From: Salinibacterium sp. ZJ450
Lineage (GTDB): Bacteria; Actinomycetota; Actinomycetes; Actinomycetales; Microbacteriaceae
Length of the DNA: 64,000 nt
Assembly: GCF_011751885.2 (NCBI RefSeq)
Contig: NZ_CP061771.1
Coordinates: 1,054,001-1,118,000, forward strand
Direction: 5' to 3'
The notes under the pieces are model-generated. The model saw nothing but the letters and a program-made list of their open reading frames with translations. It searched no databases and had not been told where the DNA came from. Shown here piece by piece: positions 42,933-52,500 of this stretch. Within the stretch, counting starts at the first letter, position 1. Each line of letters begins with the position of its first letter. Position numbers and translations under genes: made by a program.

Positions 42933-43433
42933 ATGACGAACACTTACCTGCCATATGACGTTCTGATCGAAACCGCCAGCGGCGAGCAGACCACCCTCGA
43001 AGAGCACAAGGGCAAGGTCATCCTCGTCGTCAACGTGGCCTCGAAGTGCGGGTTCACGCCGCAGTACGACGACCTGCAGGAGCTGCAGCGCACCTACGGC
43101 GATCGCGGCCTGCAGGTGCTCGGCTTCCCGTGCAACCAGTTCAAGGGGCAAGAGCCCGGCTCGAACGAGGAGATCCAGGAGTTCTGCCGCACCAGCTACG
43201 GCGTCGAGTTCCCGGTGTTCGCCAAGATCGACGTGAACGGCGACGACCGGCACCCGCTGTACGACCAGCTGGTGCAGGCTCAGGATGCCGCGGCCGAGGC
43301 CGGCGACGTGGCGTGGAACTTCGAGAAGTTCCTCGTTGCAGCCGATGGCACGGTGACGCACCGCTTCCGGTCGAAGACCAAGCCCACCGACGAGGTCGTC
43401 GTCGCGGCGATCGAGCAGCTGCTGCCGCGCTAG
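42933..43433 (+). CDS. Glutathione peroxidase-family thiol peroxidase
   Basis: 166 residues. Catalytic Cys39 (NVASKCGFTPQYDDLQEL) stands where vertebrate enzymes have selenocysteine; Gln and Trp of the tetrad are in FPCNQFKGQEPGSNEEI and WNFEKFLV. The second Cys in FPCNQ is the resolving type used by thioredoxin-dependent members. It reduces peroxides in the cytosol. No partner gene is adjacent. Confidence 0.93.
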   Translation: MTNTYLPYDVLIETASGEQTTLEEHKGKVILVVNVASKCGFTPQYDDLQELQRTYGDRGLQVLGFPCNQFKGQEPGSNEEIQEFCRTSYGVEFPVFAKIDVNGDDRHPLYDQLVQAQDAAAEAGDVAWNFEKFLVAADGTVTHRFRSKTKPTDEVVVAAIEQLLPR

Positions 43434-43478
43434 CCTCCCGCGAAACGACGGGCCCTCGGGGGCTGGTTGGATAGGGGG

Positions 43479-44723
43479 ATGGACTTTATCGACGACTTCG
43501 CCGCCTTCATCTCCGCCTCTCCGTCGTCGTACCACGCGGCCGCCGAGGTGGCGCGGCGGTTGGACGAGGCCGGATTCAGCCGGCAGCAGGAGTCCGCCGA
43601 GTGGGATGCCCCGAGCCGCGGCTACGTGCTGCGCGACGGCGCCGTGATCGCCTGGGTGCGGCCGGGCGACGCCACCCCCACCACGCCGTTCCGTGTGCTC
43701 GGCGCGCACACCGACTCGCCGGGCTTCAAGCTGAAGCCGAAGCCCACCCTGCGCCGGCAGGGCTGGCTGCAGGCCGGCGTCGAGGTGTACGGCGGGCCGT
43801 TGCTGAACTCCTGGCTCGACCGCGAACTCGAACTCGCCGGCCGCCTCGTCACCCGTGACGGCCGCGAGCACCTCACCCGCACCGGGCCGTTCCTGCGCAT
43901 CCCGCAGCTGGCGATCCACCTCGACCGTGGGGTGAACAACGATGGCCTCACCCTCGACAAGCAGCGGCACACCGCGCCGGTCTTCGGTGTCGGCACCCAG
44001 GGCGACCTGATCGCCACACTGGCGGATGCCGCCGGCGTCAGCGCGCACGACGTGGTGGGCTACGACATCCTCACCGCCGACACGCAGCCGCCGCGCCGCT
44101 TCGGGCAGAACGACGAGCTGTTCGCCGCCGGCCGGATGGACAACCTGTCGTCGGTGTTCGCCGGCCTCACCGCGCTTCTGGAAGCGCCGCAGGATGCCGC
44201 GCACACCAGTGTGCTGGCCGCGTTCGACCACGAAGAGCTGGGCTCCGCGTCGCGCTCCGGCGCGAGCGGCCCGTTCCTCTCCGACATCCTCACCCGACTG
44301 TCTGGCGGCACCGAACGGCAGCGGCTGCAGGCGTACGCCGACTCCTGGTGCGTGTCGGCCGACGCCGGGCACGGCATCCACCCCAACTACCCGGAGCGGC
44401 ACGACCCCGAGAACACGCCGATGCTCGGCTCCGGTCCGCTGCTGAAGATCAACGCGAACCAGCGCTACGCCACCGACGCGCACGGCGCCGCCCTATGGGC
44501 GCGAGCCTGCACCGAGGCGGGCGTGGCGACGCAGGAGTTCGTGTCGAACAACACCATCCCGTGCGGTTCCACGATCGGACCGCTCACCGCCACCCGGCTC
44601 GGCATCCGCACCGTGGATGTCGGGGTGCCGCTGCTCTCGATGCACTCGGCTCGCGAGCTGGCGCACACCGGAGACCTGGCCGCGCTGGGCGCGGCGGTCG
44701 ACGCGTTCTTCGCCGGCGTGTAG
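43479..44723 (+). CDS. apeB: M18-family aminopeptidase
   Basis: 414 residues from ATG 43479. Dinuclear zinc ligands are seen: His in VLGAHTDSPGFKLKP, Asp in AGRMDNLSSVFAGL, Glu in AAFDHEELGSASRSG and the C-terminal MHSAREL. The family forms tetrahedral dodecamers and trims N-terminal residues from peptides. Ends 95 bases before a bidirectional hairpin facing the GH3 gene. Confidence 0.92.
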   Translation: MDFIDDFAAFISASPSSYHAAAEVARRLDEAGFSRQQESAEWDAPSRGYVLRDGAVIAWVRPGDATPTTPFRVLGAHTDSPGFKLKPKPTLRRQGWLQAGVEVYGGPLLNSWLDRELELAGRLVTRDGREHLTRTGPFLRIPQLAIHLDRGVNNDGLTLDKQRHTAPVFGVGTQGDLIATLADAAGVSAHDVVGYDILTADTQPPRRFGQNDELFAAGRMDNLSSVFAGLTALLEAPQDAAHTSVLAAFDHEELGSASRSGASGPFLSDILTRLSGGTERQRLQAYADSWCVSADAGHGIHPNYPERHDPENTPMLGSGPLLKINANQRYATDAHGAALWARACTEAGVATQEFVSNNTIPCGSTIGPLTATRLGIRTVDVGVPLLSMHSARELAHTGDLAALGAAVDAFFAGV

Positions 44724-44817
44724 CCGCGGTTTCGCCGCGCCAAGCTGCGCGGCGCCTTCGAGCGCGCCCAAAACGGCCGAGCGCGGCCGTCCCGGCGGGC
44801 CTTCGGCGGTGAGCGCC

Positions 44818-44869
44818 GCGAAAACGGCCGACCGCGCCCGCCGCGGCGGCGGCGCTCGGCCGTTTTCGC
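44818..44869. terminator. Bidirectional hairpin terminator between apeB and the GH3 gene
   Basis: GCGAAAACGGCCGA pairs exactly with TCGGCCGTTTTCGC over 14 bases, with A-run and T-run inside the stem ends so that it reads as a terminator on both strands. A related half-palindrome AAAACGGCCGAGCG lies at 44770. The gap 44724-44909 between convergent genes contains no further gene. Confidence 0.8.
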
Positions 44870-44909
44870 AGCGTTCACGTTGGCGGCCGGGCTCGAGCTA
44901 CCCCTCAGC

Positions 44910-47051
44910 TCACGACGAGCTGATGGTGCCGGTGTGGGGCGTGTCGTCCGCGGAGGTGCCCACGAAGACGGTGTACTCGCCGCGCACCGGCCGGAAGCTG
45001 CGGGCGCCGTAGTCCCACACCGCGAACGGATGATGCGTGGCATCCGGGTCGATCGTGATCGTCACCCGCTGTGACTCGCCAGCCTTGAGGAACACCTTCT
45101 GGAATCCGACCAGTCGCTTGGGCGGTTGTCCCGGCGCGGGGATCCCGAGGTAGACCTGCACCACCTCGGCGCCCGCGGTCGCCCCGGTGTTGGTCAGTGA
45201 CGCGGTCACGGTGACCGGTGCGTTCACGCTGTCGGGCGCATCGATTGAGACGTCGGCGAGGTCGAAGCTGGTGTAGGACAGGCCGAACCCGAAGCCAAAC
45301 AGCGGCTGGATGCCTTGCGCCTGGAACCAGCGGTATCCCATCTCCAGCCCCTCGGAGTAGCGGATCACCGGGTAACCGTCACCCTCGTCGGTGCCGGGGT
45401 ACCGTTCCGGATGACCGGCCTGAAGCGTGTCATCCTCGGATCGGGGATACGACGTCGGCACCTTGCCGGAGGGATTCACGGCCCCGAAGAGCAGGTCGGC
45501 GACCACATGTCCGTCTTCGGCGCCCTGGTTCCACACCTCCAGCACCGCCGGCGCCTGGTCGATCCACGGCATGAGCACGGGGTTGCTGTCCTTGAGCACC
45601 ACGACCGTGGTCGGGTTGATGCCGAGCAGTTCGGTGAGCATCCGGTTCTGATCGTGCACCATGTTCGCGTCGGGCTGGTCGGCGCCCTCGGTGGCCACCA
45701 GGCCCGCCATCAGCACCACCACGTCGGCGTCGGCGGCCGCCTTTTTGGCGGCATCCAGGTTGGCGAGGTCGTTGGCGACGGTCACCTTCGTCAGCACCGC
45801 GGGCGAGCCGAGGTCGGTCAGCACGTCCTGCATGCCGTCCAGCGGCGTAACGGTGTACAGCGGGATCACCTTCGAGGATCCGCCGCCGCCCAGGCAGGCG
45901 TCATCCACGAAGCTCGACTGCCCGATGATCACGATGGAGCCGCCGGCGTGAGGATCCAGCGGCAGCAGCCCGTTGTCGTTCTTGAGCAGCACGGCCATTT
46001 GCGCCCCGATCGTCCGCGCGATCGCGCCGTGCGCTGCCGCGTCGATCTGGCCGGGCTCGTAAGGTCGGTCGAACTGACCGAAGCGGAACATCTGGGTATA
46101 CCGGCGCACCAGGGCCCGATCGACGGTCTCGATCTCGAGGCTGGTGTCGCTCAGGGCGGCTTCGATGTTCGATGCGTTGAGCCACTTGGCGTCGGGCATC
46201 TCGTGGTCGAGGCCCGCGTTCAGTGACGGTGCCGCGGAACGGGTGGACCAGAAGTCGGATTGGACGTAGCCGTCGAAGCCCCACTCGGTGCGCAGGATGT
46301 CGGTGAGTGCGTACCGGTACTCGGTGGCATACACGCCGCGCACCCGGTTGTAGGCGCTCATCACCGCGGCGAGCTCGGCGTCTTTGACCACCATCTCGAA
46401 CGGCAGCAGGTAGAGCTCCCGCATCACATGCTCGTCGACCTCGACACTGGTGCGGAACCGTTCGTACTCCTGGTCGTTCAGCACGTAGTGCTTGGCCATC
46501 GCGATCACACTATGCGCTTGAATGGCCGTGGTCACGGCCACCCCCATCACGCCGGAGAGGTAGGGGTCCTCGGAGAAGTACTCGAAGTTCCGGCCGGCGA
46601 TGGTGGTGCGGTGCAGGCACAGGCCGGGGCCCTCCAGCACGTGCTGGCCCAGCGTCGCGGTTTCCGAGCCGATGATGCCGCCGTATGCGTATGCCAACGG
46701 GGGGTCGAAACCGGCGGCGAGGCCGATGGTCATCGGCAGGGAGGTGGCCGGCGGGCTTGGCGTTCCGTCGCCCATTCCGACCCCGACGGGACCGTTGGTG
46801 ATCCGGAACCGGGGGATGCCGAGTTCCTCGATCGCCGCCACGTGACGCTGCACCTGGATCTGCGCGGCAAGCTGCTCCATCGCCTCCGCGGACTCCGCCG
46901 CCTGTGCGGACAACGCGTAGATGTCGATGGTCTCCATCGCGCCATGCAGCTGGGCGATCTTCTGCTCCAGCGACATCGCCTGAACAAGCTTCTCGGCCCG
47001 TTCACGAGGTGACAACGCGGCATCCTGCCAGGGGAATGAGGCATCCGACAC
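44910..47051 (-). CDS. Glycoside hydrolase family 3 beta-glucosidase
   Basis: 713 residues from a GTG with AAGGAGA before it. N-terminal TIM-barrel domain with GPVGVGMGDG, KHYVLNDQEYER and the nucleophile region GFDGYVQSDFWSTRSA (Asp in SDF); a C-terminal alpha/beta sandwich; then a fibronectin-like domain ending in VFVGTSADDTPHTG. No signal peptide, so cytosolic action on imported oligosaccharides is likely. Upstream is the RecQ-PRTase gene on the same strand, 75 bases away, not obviously connected. Confidence 0.9.
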   Translation of the reverse strand: MSDASFPWQDAALSPRERAEKLVQAMSLEQKIAQLHGAMETIDIYALSAQAAESAEAMEQLAAQIQVQRHVAAIEELGIPRFRITNGPVGVGMGDGTPSPPATSLPMTIGLAAGFDPPLAYAYGGIIGSETATLGQHVLEGPGLCLHRTTIAGRNFEYFSEDPYLSGVMGVAVTTAIQAHSVIAMAKHYVLNDQEYERFRTSVEVDEHVMRELYLLPFEMVVKDAELAAVMSAYNRVRGVYATEYRYALTDILRTEWGFDGYVQSDFWSTRSAAPSLNAGLDHEMPDAKWLNASNIEAALSDTSLEIETVDRALVRRYTQMFRFGQFDRPYEPGQIDAAAHGAIARTIGAQMAVLLKNDNGLLPLDPHAGGSIVIIGQSSFVDDACLGGGGSSKVIPLYTVTPLDGMQDVLTDLGSPAVLTKVTVANDLANLDAAKKAAADADVVVLMAGLVATEGADQPDANMVHDQNRMLTELLGINPTTVVVLKDSNPVLMPWIDQAPAVLEVWNQGAEDGHVVADLLFGAVNPSGKVPTSYPRSEDDTLQAGHPERYPGTDEGDGYPVIRYSEGLEMGYRWFQAQGIQPLFGFGFGLSYTSFDLADVSIDAPDSVNAPVTVTASLTNTGATAGAEVVQVYLGIPAPGQPPKRLVGFQKVFLKAGESQRVTITIDPDATHHPFAVWDYGARSFRPVRGEYTVFVGTSADDTPHTGTISSS

Positions 47052-47125
47052 AGTGACTCTCCTTCGTTGGGAGCTTGCTCAGGTCGTGGTCATAGTACGG
47101 GCTCAGGCTTCAAACCAGCCGACGA

Positions 47126-49216
47126 TTACCCCTGCTGAGCGAGGGCGAACGGCAGCACGGCGCCGGCGCCGGCCTGGCGCAGCAGCCGGCCGGCCACGGT
47201 GAGGGTCCACCGGCTGTCGACCAGGTCGTCGACCAGCAGCACGGGTCCCGCCGGCAGCTCGAACGGCACCGCGAAACGACCCCACACCGAGGAGAGCCGG
47301 TAGGCGCTGTTGCCGCCCGGTTCACCGCGCGGTCCACCGTCGACCAGCTCGAGCGCGCCGACGTAGGGCAGCCGTCCGGCGCTGGCGAGGCCGCGGGCGA
47401 CGGATTCGACGAGTAACGGATGTCGCCGCGATGGCATGCTCACCACGGCGGCCGGGCGTGCCTGCCAGTCCCATTCGGCCAGCACCCGCACGCAGCCGTC
47501 GATCAGCGCGGCGCTTGCCGGAGCATCCTCCGCCCCCGGTGCGAACAGTGCCCGCAACGGCCCGCCCCAACCCAGGTCGCTCAACCGGGCAAGCGCCCGG
47601 CCGGGCCGCAGCCGTTCGGCCGGCGGGATGTTGCCGCGCACGCCGAGCGAGGTTCCCACCGGCCACTGGGCGCGCGGGTCGATCACCACGCCGACCCGGT
47701 CGAGTGACTTCGCCGCGGTGGCCGCCGCATCCGACTGAACCTCCCGAGGGAACCAGGAGCCGGCGCAGTTGTCGCAGCGTCCGCACGGCACCGCGGTGTC
47801 GTCATCGAGGGCGCGCTGCAGAAACTCCATGCGACATCCGCCGGTCGTTTCGTAGTCGAGCATCGCCTGCTGCTCGGCGGCCCGGGCGGCGGCGATGCGG
47901 GTGTAGCGTTCCGCGTCGTACACCCACGGTTCGCCGGTGGCGACCCAGCCGCCCTTGACCCGGCGCACCGCGCCGTCGACGTCGAGCACCTTGAGCAGCA
48001 GCTCCAGCGGGGTGCGGCGCAGGTCAACGAGTGCCTCAAGAGCGGGCGTGGAGATCGGCTCGCTGCCGAGCGCGCTGATCACCGCGGTGGCGCGGCGTTC
48101 GTCGGGCATCGACGCGGTGGCGAAGTACTGCCAGATCGCCTCGTCTTCGACACCGGGCAGCAGCAGCACGTCGGCGTTGTCGGTGGCGCGACCGGCGCGG
48201 CCCACCTGCTGGTAGTAGGCGACGGGGGAGGAGGGCGCGCCCAGGTGCAGCACGAAGCCGAGGTCGGGTTTGTCGAAGCCCATACCGAGGGCGCTGGTGG
48301 CGACGAGCGCCTTCACCTCGTTGGTCTTCAGCTGCTGCTCGAGCTGCTCCCGCTCGGCCGGGTCGGTCTGCCCGGTGTACGCCCGCACCGCGTGACCGGC
48401 GTCGCGCAACAGCCGGGCGGTGTCTTCGGCGGCCGACACGGTGAGCGCGTAGATGATGCCGCTGCCCGGCAGGTCGCCGAGGTGGCTGAGCAGCCAGGCC
48501 AGCCGTTGCCCGGAGTTCGGCAGCCGCAGTACCCCCAGCCGCAGCGAGGCGCGGGCGAGCGGGCCGCGGATGGTGGTGACACCCGTCCCGTCGGTACTTG
48601 TCGAGTCCGTGCCGAGCTGCTCCGCGACATCCGTCACCACACGGCTATTCGCCGTGGCCGTGGTGGCGAGTACCGGAACGCCGGCCGGCAGTTGGCCGAT
48701 CAGGTCGCGCAGCCGGCGGTAGTCGGGCCGGAAGTCGTGGCCCCAGTCCGAGATGCAGTGCGCCTCGTCGACCACCAGCAGCCCCACCCGCTCGATCAGC
48801 GCGGGCAGCTGCTCGTCGCGGAACGACGGGTTGTTCAGCCGCTCCGGCGACACCAGCAGCACGTCGACCTCGTCGCGCTGCAACCGGGTGAGCACGTCGG
48901 ACCACTCGTGCGAGTTCGACGAGTTGATCGACACGGCGCGCACACCGGCCCGGGCGGCTGCCGCCACCTGGTCACGCATCAGCGCAAGCAGCGGCGAGAC
49001 CAGGATGGTCGGGCCGGCGCCGCGCCGTCGCAACAGCAGCGTTGCCACGAAGTACACCGCCGACTTGCCCCAGCCGGTGCGCTGCACCACCAACGCCCGC
49101 CGGCGATCGTCGACGAGGGTCTGGATGGCCTCGAACTGGCCGTCGTGAAAGTCTGCGGCATCCGAGCCAACCAGGGTTCGCAGGATGTCGAGGGCGTCAG
49201 CACGGGTGTCGGTCAT
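47126..49216 (-). CDS. RecQ-like DNA helicase fused to a phosphoribosyltransferase domain
   Basis: 696 residues. Helicase core: TGWGKSAVYF (Walker A), VVDEAHCISDWGHDFRPDYRRL, TATAN, and the C-terminal half with ALGMGFDKPDLGFVLH and QVGRAGR. A zinc ligand set (CRMEFLQ, PCGRCDNCAG) follows. The last 130 residues resemble the phosphoribosyltransferase fold, with LLVDDLVDSRWTLTVAG at the PRPP loop; the usual Gly after the Ser/Thr is Arg. RecQ-PRTase fusions are an actinobacterial arrangement whose role in DNA damage is inferred. A second RecQ lies at about 61 kb. Confidence 0.88.
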   Translation of the reverse strand: MTDTRADALDILRTLVGSDAADFHDGQFEAIQTLVDDRRRALVVQRTGWGKSAVYFVATLLLRRRGAGPTILVSPLLALMRDQVAAAARAGVRAVSINSSNSHEWSDVLTRLQRDEVDVLLVSPERLNNPSFRDEQLPALIERVGLLVVDEAHCISDWGHDFRPDYRRLRDLIGQLPAGVPVLATTATANSRVVTDVAEQLGTDSTSTDGTGVTTIRGPLARASLRLGVLRLPNSGQRLAWLLSHLGDLPGSGIIYALTVSAAEDTARLLRDAGHAVRAYTGQTDPAEREQLEQQLKTNEVKALVATSALGMGFDKPDLGFVLHLGAPSSPVAYYQQVGRAGRATDNADVLLLPGVEDEAIWQYFATASMPDERRATAVISALGSEPISTPALEALVDLRRTPLELLLKVLDVDGAVRRVKGGWVATGEPWVYDAERYTRIAAARAAEQQAMLDYETTGGCRMEFLQRALDDDTAVPCGRCDNCAGSWFPREVQSDAAATAAKSLDRVGVVIDPRAQWPVGTSLGVRGNIPPAERLRPGRALARLSDLGWGGPLRALFAPGAEDAPASAALIDGCVRVLAEWDWQARPAAVVSMPSRRHPLLVESVARGLASAGRLPYVGALELVDGGPRGEPGGNSAYRLSSVWGRFAVPFELPAGPVLLVDDLVDSRWTLTVAGRLLRQAGAGAVLPFALAQQG

Positions 49217-49285
49217 CCTTACAGCTTGACAGGAACAGCCGACATCCCCTCGACGCGCGGGGTGCGGCTGCGCATACTGGAATCC

Positions 49286-50854
49286 GTGTCATCGAAGGTG
49301 GCCGCCGTGCCAACCGCAGAACTCTCGAAGCGACAGCTCCGGTTGACCTTCCTCGGCCTGATCCTCGCCGTGCTGCTCGCCGCTCTGGATCAGACCATCG
49401 TCGCCACGGCATTGCCCACCATTGTCGGAGACCTGAACGGGCTGCAGCACATCTCGTGGGTGATCACCGCGTACATTCTGGCGGCGACCATTGGCCTGCC
49501 GATCTACGGCAAGCTCGGCGACCTGTTCGGCCGCAAGTACGTGTTCTTAATCGCGATCGGCATCTTCCTGCTCGGCTCGGTGCTCTCGGGGCTGGCTCAG
49601 GACATGACCCAGCTGATCGTGTTCCGCGCGCTGCAGGGCATCGGCGGTGGCGGCCTGTTCATCGGCGCGCAGGCGATCCTCGGCGACGTGGTCTCGCCGC
49701 GGGACCGCGGCCGCTACATGGGATTGATCGGTGCAGCGTTCGGGGTGGCCTCGGTGAGCGGTCCGCTGCTGGGCGGGTTCATCACCGACAACTGGGATTG
49801 GCGCTGGATCTTCTACATCAACCTGCCGATCGGCGCGCTCGCCATCGCGGTGATCATGACCTCGCTGCACACCCCGCGCCCGGAGCCCCGCAGGGTCAGG
49901 TTGGACTACGTGGGCACGGTGCTGCTGGCCGTCGCAAGCACCGCCATCATTCTGCTGACCAGTTGGGGTGGCATGACCTACGGCTGGAACAGCCCGGTGA
50001 TCATCGGCCTGGGCGGCACTGCGCTCGTGGCCGCTGTGCTGTTCGTGCTGGTCGAACGCCGGGCGGCCGAACCGATCATGCCGCTGGCGCTGTTCCGCAA
50101 CCGCAACTTCACCCTGTCGACCCTGATCGGCATGGCCGTCGGCATCGCCATGTTCTCGACGATCGCCTACCTGCCGACGTTCCTGCAGATGGTCAACGGG
50201 GTGAGCGCCACCGCATCCGGGCTGATGATGCTGCCGATGACGGCGGGCATGCTGATTGCGTCGATCGGCACCGGGCAGCTGATCTCGCGAACCGGGCGGT
50301 ACAAGGTGTACCCGATCATCGGCCCGGTTATCCTCGCCACCGGCCTGCTGCTGCTGTCCCGCATCTCGGACAGCACGCCGTACTGGTTTACCGCACTCGG
50401 GATGCTGGTGATCGGTCTCGGCGTCGGCTGCATGATGCAGAATCTGGTGCTGATCGTGCAGAACAGTCTGCCGCGCGCGGTGATGGGCACCGGAACGTCG
50501 ACGACGAACTACTTCCGCCAGATCGCCGCGACCTTCGGCATCTCGCTGTTCGGGTCGATCTTCATCTCCCGGCTCGCCGAGCAGTTGCCCTCGGGTGCTG
50601 GGGCGCCGGTGCGCGACATCAACGCGCTCAGCCCCGCGGTGCTGCGGGCGCTTCCGGCCGGTGCGAGGGAGGCCATCGCGCACGCGTTCGCGGTAGCGCT
50701 TCCGCCGGTGTTCCTGATCGGGGTGCCGATCGTGGCTGTCGCGTTCGTGCTCGCATTCTTCATCCAGGAGATCCCGCTCTCCGAGTCGCCGGGAGCCGGG
50801 GTGCCGGGGGCTGGGGCCCGAGAGGTGGGGTCCGCGGAGGCTGGGGTCGCCTAG
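49286..50854 (+). CDS. DHA2-family (14 TM) multidrug efflux MFS transporter
   Basis: 522 residues from a GTG at 49286; the frame runs far upstream but that part lies antisense to the RecQ gene. Hallmarks: ALDQTIVATALPTIVGDL in the first helix, YKLGDLFGRKY-type loop (YGKLGDLFGRKYVFL), FRALQGIGGGGLFIGAQAILGDVVSPRDRGRYMG (motif C-like) and fourteen hydrophobic segments. Proton-coupled drug export is the family role. The tail is Gly-rich. Confidence 0.92.
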   Translation: MSSKVAAVPTAELSKRQLRLTFLGLILAVLLAALDQTIVATALPTIVGDLNGLQHISWVITAYILAATIGLPIYGKLGDLFGRKYVFLIAIGIFLLGSVLSGLAQDMTQLIVFRALQGIGGGGLFIGAQAILGDVVSPRDRGRYMGLIGAAFGVASVSGPLLGGFITDNWDWRWIFYINLPIGALAIAVIMTSLHTPRPEPRRVRLDYVGTVLLAVASTAIILLTSWGGMTYGWNSPVIIGLGGTALVAAVLFVLVERRAAEPIMPLALFRNRNFTLSTLIGMAVGIAMFSTIAYLPTFLQMVNGVSATASGLMMLPMTAGMLIASIGTGQLISRTGRYKVYPIIGPVILATGLLLLSRISDSTPYWFTALGMLVIGLGVGCMMQNLVLIVQNSLPRAVMGTGTSTTNYFRQIAATFGISLFGSIFISRLAEQLPSGAGAPVRDINALSPAVLRALPAGAREAIAHAFAVALPPVFLIGVPIVAVAFVLAFFIQEIPLSESPGAGVPGAGAREVGSAEAGVA

Positions 50855-50912
50855 CCGTGAGCCGGGCAGCCGGAGGCCCCCGCCGGATAGCCCAGGCCGC
50901 GTCTGATCCAGC

Positions 50913-51060
50913 TTGTCGCGATTGAGCCACCGCGCGCTGGCTCAATCCCGACAGGGTGGCTCAAACGCCCTCACGCCCCGCAGCAGGGAGGCTCAAACGC
51001 CCTCACCGGCGCGGCAGAGTGGCTCAATCCCGACAGGGTGGCTCAAACGCCGACCTCCGG
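50913..51060. repeat. REP-like palindrome copy 3 followed by tandem GGCTCAAACGCC half-units
   Basis: 50913-50953 repeats the palindrome seen near 2140 and 2940, with one changed base in the inner arm (GCGCTGGCTCAA) and the same TGATCCAG flank. It is followed by at least three direct half-units: GGTGGCTCAAACGCCCTCAC, GGGAGGCTCAAACGCCCTCAC and GGTGGCTCAAACGCC with a GTGGCTCAATCCCGACA between. Such extension is not seen at the other two copies. It fills most of the gap between the MFS and the oxidase genes. Confidence 0.75.
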
Positions 51061-51080
51061 AACGCAGCAGACTAGTACCC

Positions 51081-52460
51081 GTGACCGACTTCCTCCACGA
51101 TCTCGCGCAAACCCTCGATTCCGATCAGATACTCACCGGCGACGCGGCCACCGAGTACCTGCGGGACCGCTCGGACGGCACGGCGATCGGTGAACCGCTC
51201 GCGGTCGCGCTGCCGACCAGCACCGAGCAGGTGGCCGCGGTGGTCATCGCCGCCGCCGCACACGGCGTGCCGATCGTGCCGCAGGGCGCCCGCACCGGGC
51301 TCGCCGGAGCCGCGAACGCCAGTGCCGGCGCGCTGCTGCTATCCACCGAGCGGATGACCCGCATCCTCGAGGTCGACACCGCCGACCAGGTGGCCACCGT
51401 GCAGGCGGGCGTGCTCACGATCGATTTGGACAGGGCAGCGGATGCCGCGGGACTGTTCTACCCGCCCGACCCGGGCTCCTACGAGACCTCCACCATCGGC
51501 GGCAACGTCGCCACCAACGCCGGCGGCATGCGATGCGTCAAGTACGGGGTGACCGGGGACTTCGTGCGGCAGCTGACCGTGGTGCTCGCCGACGGCCGGG
51601 TGCTGCGCACCGGTCACCGTACGGTCAAGGGCGTCGCAGGGCTGGATCTCACCTCGCTGTTCGTGGGGTCGGAGGGCACCCTCGGCATCATCACCGAGGT
51701 CACCGTCGCGCTGCTGCCGAAACCCGGCCCCTCCAGCGGAGTGCTCGCCGCATTCCCCACCGAGGCGGCCGCGCTCGCCGCCGCCGACGCGATCATGGCA
51801 GGCGCCCGACGCCCGAGCGTGCTCGAGTACCTCGACCGGGGCTGCGTCGCGGCGATCACCGCGTACGACGCGACATCCGTTCTGCCGCAAACTGCCGAAG
51901 GGGTGCTGCTGCTGCAGTCCGACGCGACCGGACGCGCAGACGCGGATGCCGACGCCTACGCGGCGATCGCCACCGAGCACGGCGCCACCCTGGTCGAGAT
52001 CGCGCACGACCAGGAGTCGCTCGGGCACGTGATGGCCGCCCGGCGGCTGTTGCACGCCGCGGTGCGCGCGGTGAAGGGGGCGAGCCTGAACGAGGACGTC
52101 GCCGTGCCCCGCTCGCAGCTGCCCGCGCTGCTGCGCGGCATCCGGCTGCTCAGCGACGAACTGGGCATCGCCATCGCGACCGGCGGTCACCTCGGCGACG
52201 GAAACCTGCATCCGGTCGTCTGCTACGACCCTGCCGACCGGGCTGGCGTGGACCTCGCCATCGAGGCATACGGCCGCATCATCGACCTGGCCCTGTCCCT
52301 GGGCGGCACCACGACGGGCGAGCACGGCATCGGCGTGCTGAAACGAGAACAGGCGAGGCAGGAACTCGGCCCAGACGTGCTCGACGCGCAGTGGGCGATC
52401 AAACGGGCACTCGACCCTGCCGGACTGCTCAACCCCGGAAAGAAGCTCCCCGACGCCTGA
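51081..52460 (+). CDS. FAD-linked oxidase, glycolate/D-lactate dehydrogenase GlcD-like
   Basis: 459 residues from GTG 51081; the upstream part of the frame is repeat sequence. FAD-binding type 4 domain with IVPQGARTGLAGAANAS, the YPPDPGSYETSTIGGNVATNAGGMRCVKYGVT block, SEGTLGIITEVTVALLP, and the C-terminal domain with GEHGIGVLKREQARQELG. Two-hydroxyacid oxidation is the family role. The stop codon lies at the first unit of a seven-base tandem repeat. Confidence 0.88.
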   Translation: MTDFLHDLAQTLDSDQILTGDAATEYLRDRSDGTAIGEPLAVALPTSTEQVAAVVIAAAAHGVPIVPQGARTGLAGAANASAGALLLSTERMTRILEVDTADQVATVQAGVLTIDLDRAADAAGLFYPPDPGSYETSTIGGNVATNAGGMRCVKYGVTGDFVRQLTVVLADGRVLRTGHRTVKGVAGLDLTSLFVGSEGTLGIITEVTVALLPKPGPSSGVLAAFPTEAAALAAADAIMAGARRPSVLEYLDRGCVAAITAYDATSVLPQTAEGVLLLQSDATGRADADADAYAAIATEHGATLVEIAHDQESLGHVMAARRLLHAAVRAVKGASLNEDVAVPRSQLPALLRGIRLLSDELGIAIATGGHLGDGNLHPVVCYDPADRAGVDLAIEAYGRIIDLALSLGGTTTGEHGIGVLKREQARQELGPDVLDAQWAIKRALDPAGLLNPGKKLPDA

Positions 52461-52500
52461 CGCCTGACGCCTGACGCCTGACGCCTGACGGCTGACGCCT
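52452..52500 (+). repeat. Seven-base tandem repeat (GACGCCT)n at the end of the oxidase gene
   Basis: Seven units of GACGCCT with one GACGGCT variant; an eighth partial unit follows. The oxidase stop codon is formed where unit 1 meets unit 2, so unit-number changes leave the protein end intact. A (GGCACC)n tract of about four units follows near 52519. Likely strand-slippage products. Confidence 0.85.

Noticed and set aside
48245-49285. N-terminal extension of the DHA2 transporter
   Set aside because: The extension lies antisense to the RecQ-PRTase gene, is rich in His, Gln and Arg and has no membrane segment; GTG 49286 gives the normal length.
50913-51080. Possible CRISPR array from repeated GGCTCAAACGCC units
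   Set aside because: Unit length and spacing are irregular, there are no unique spacers of constant length, and no cas gene is nearby.
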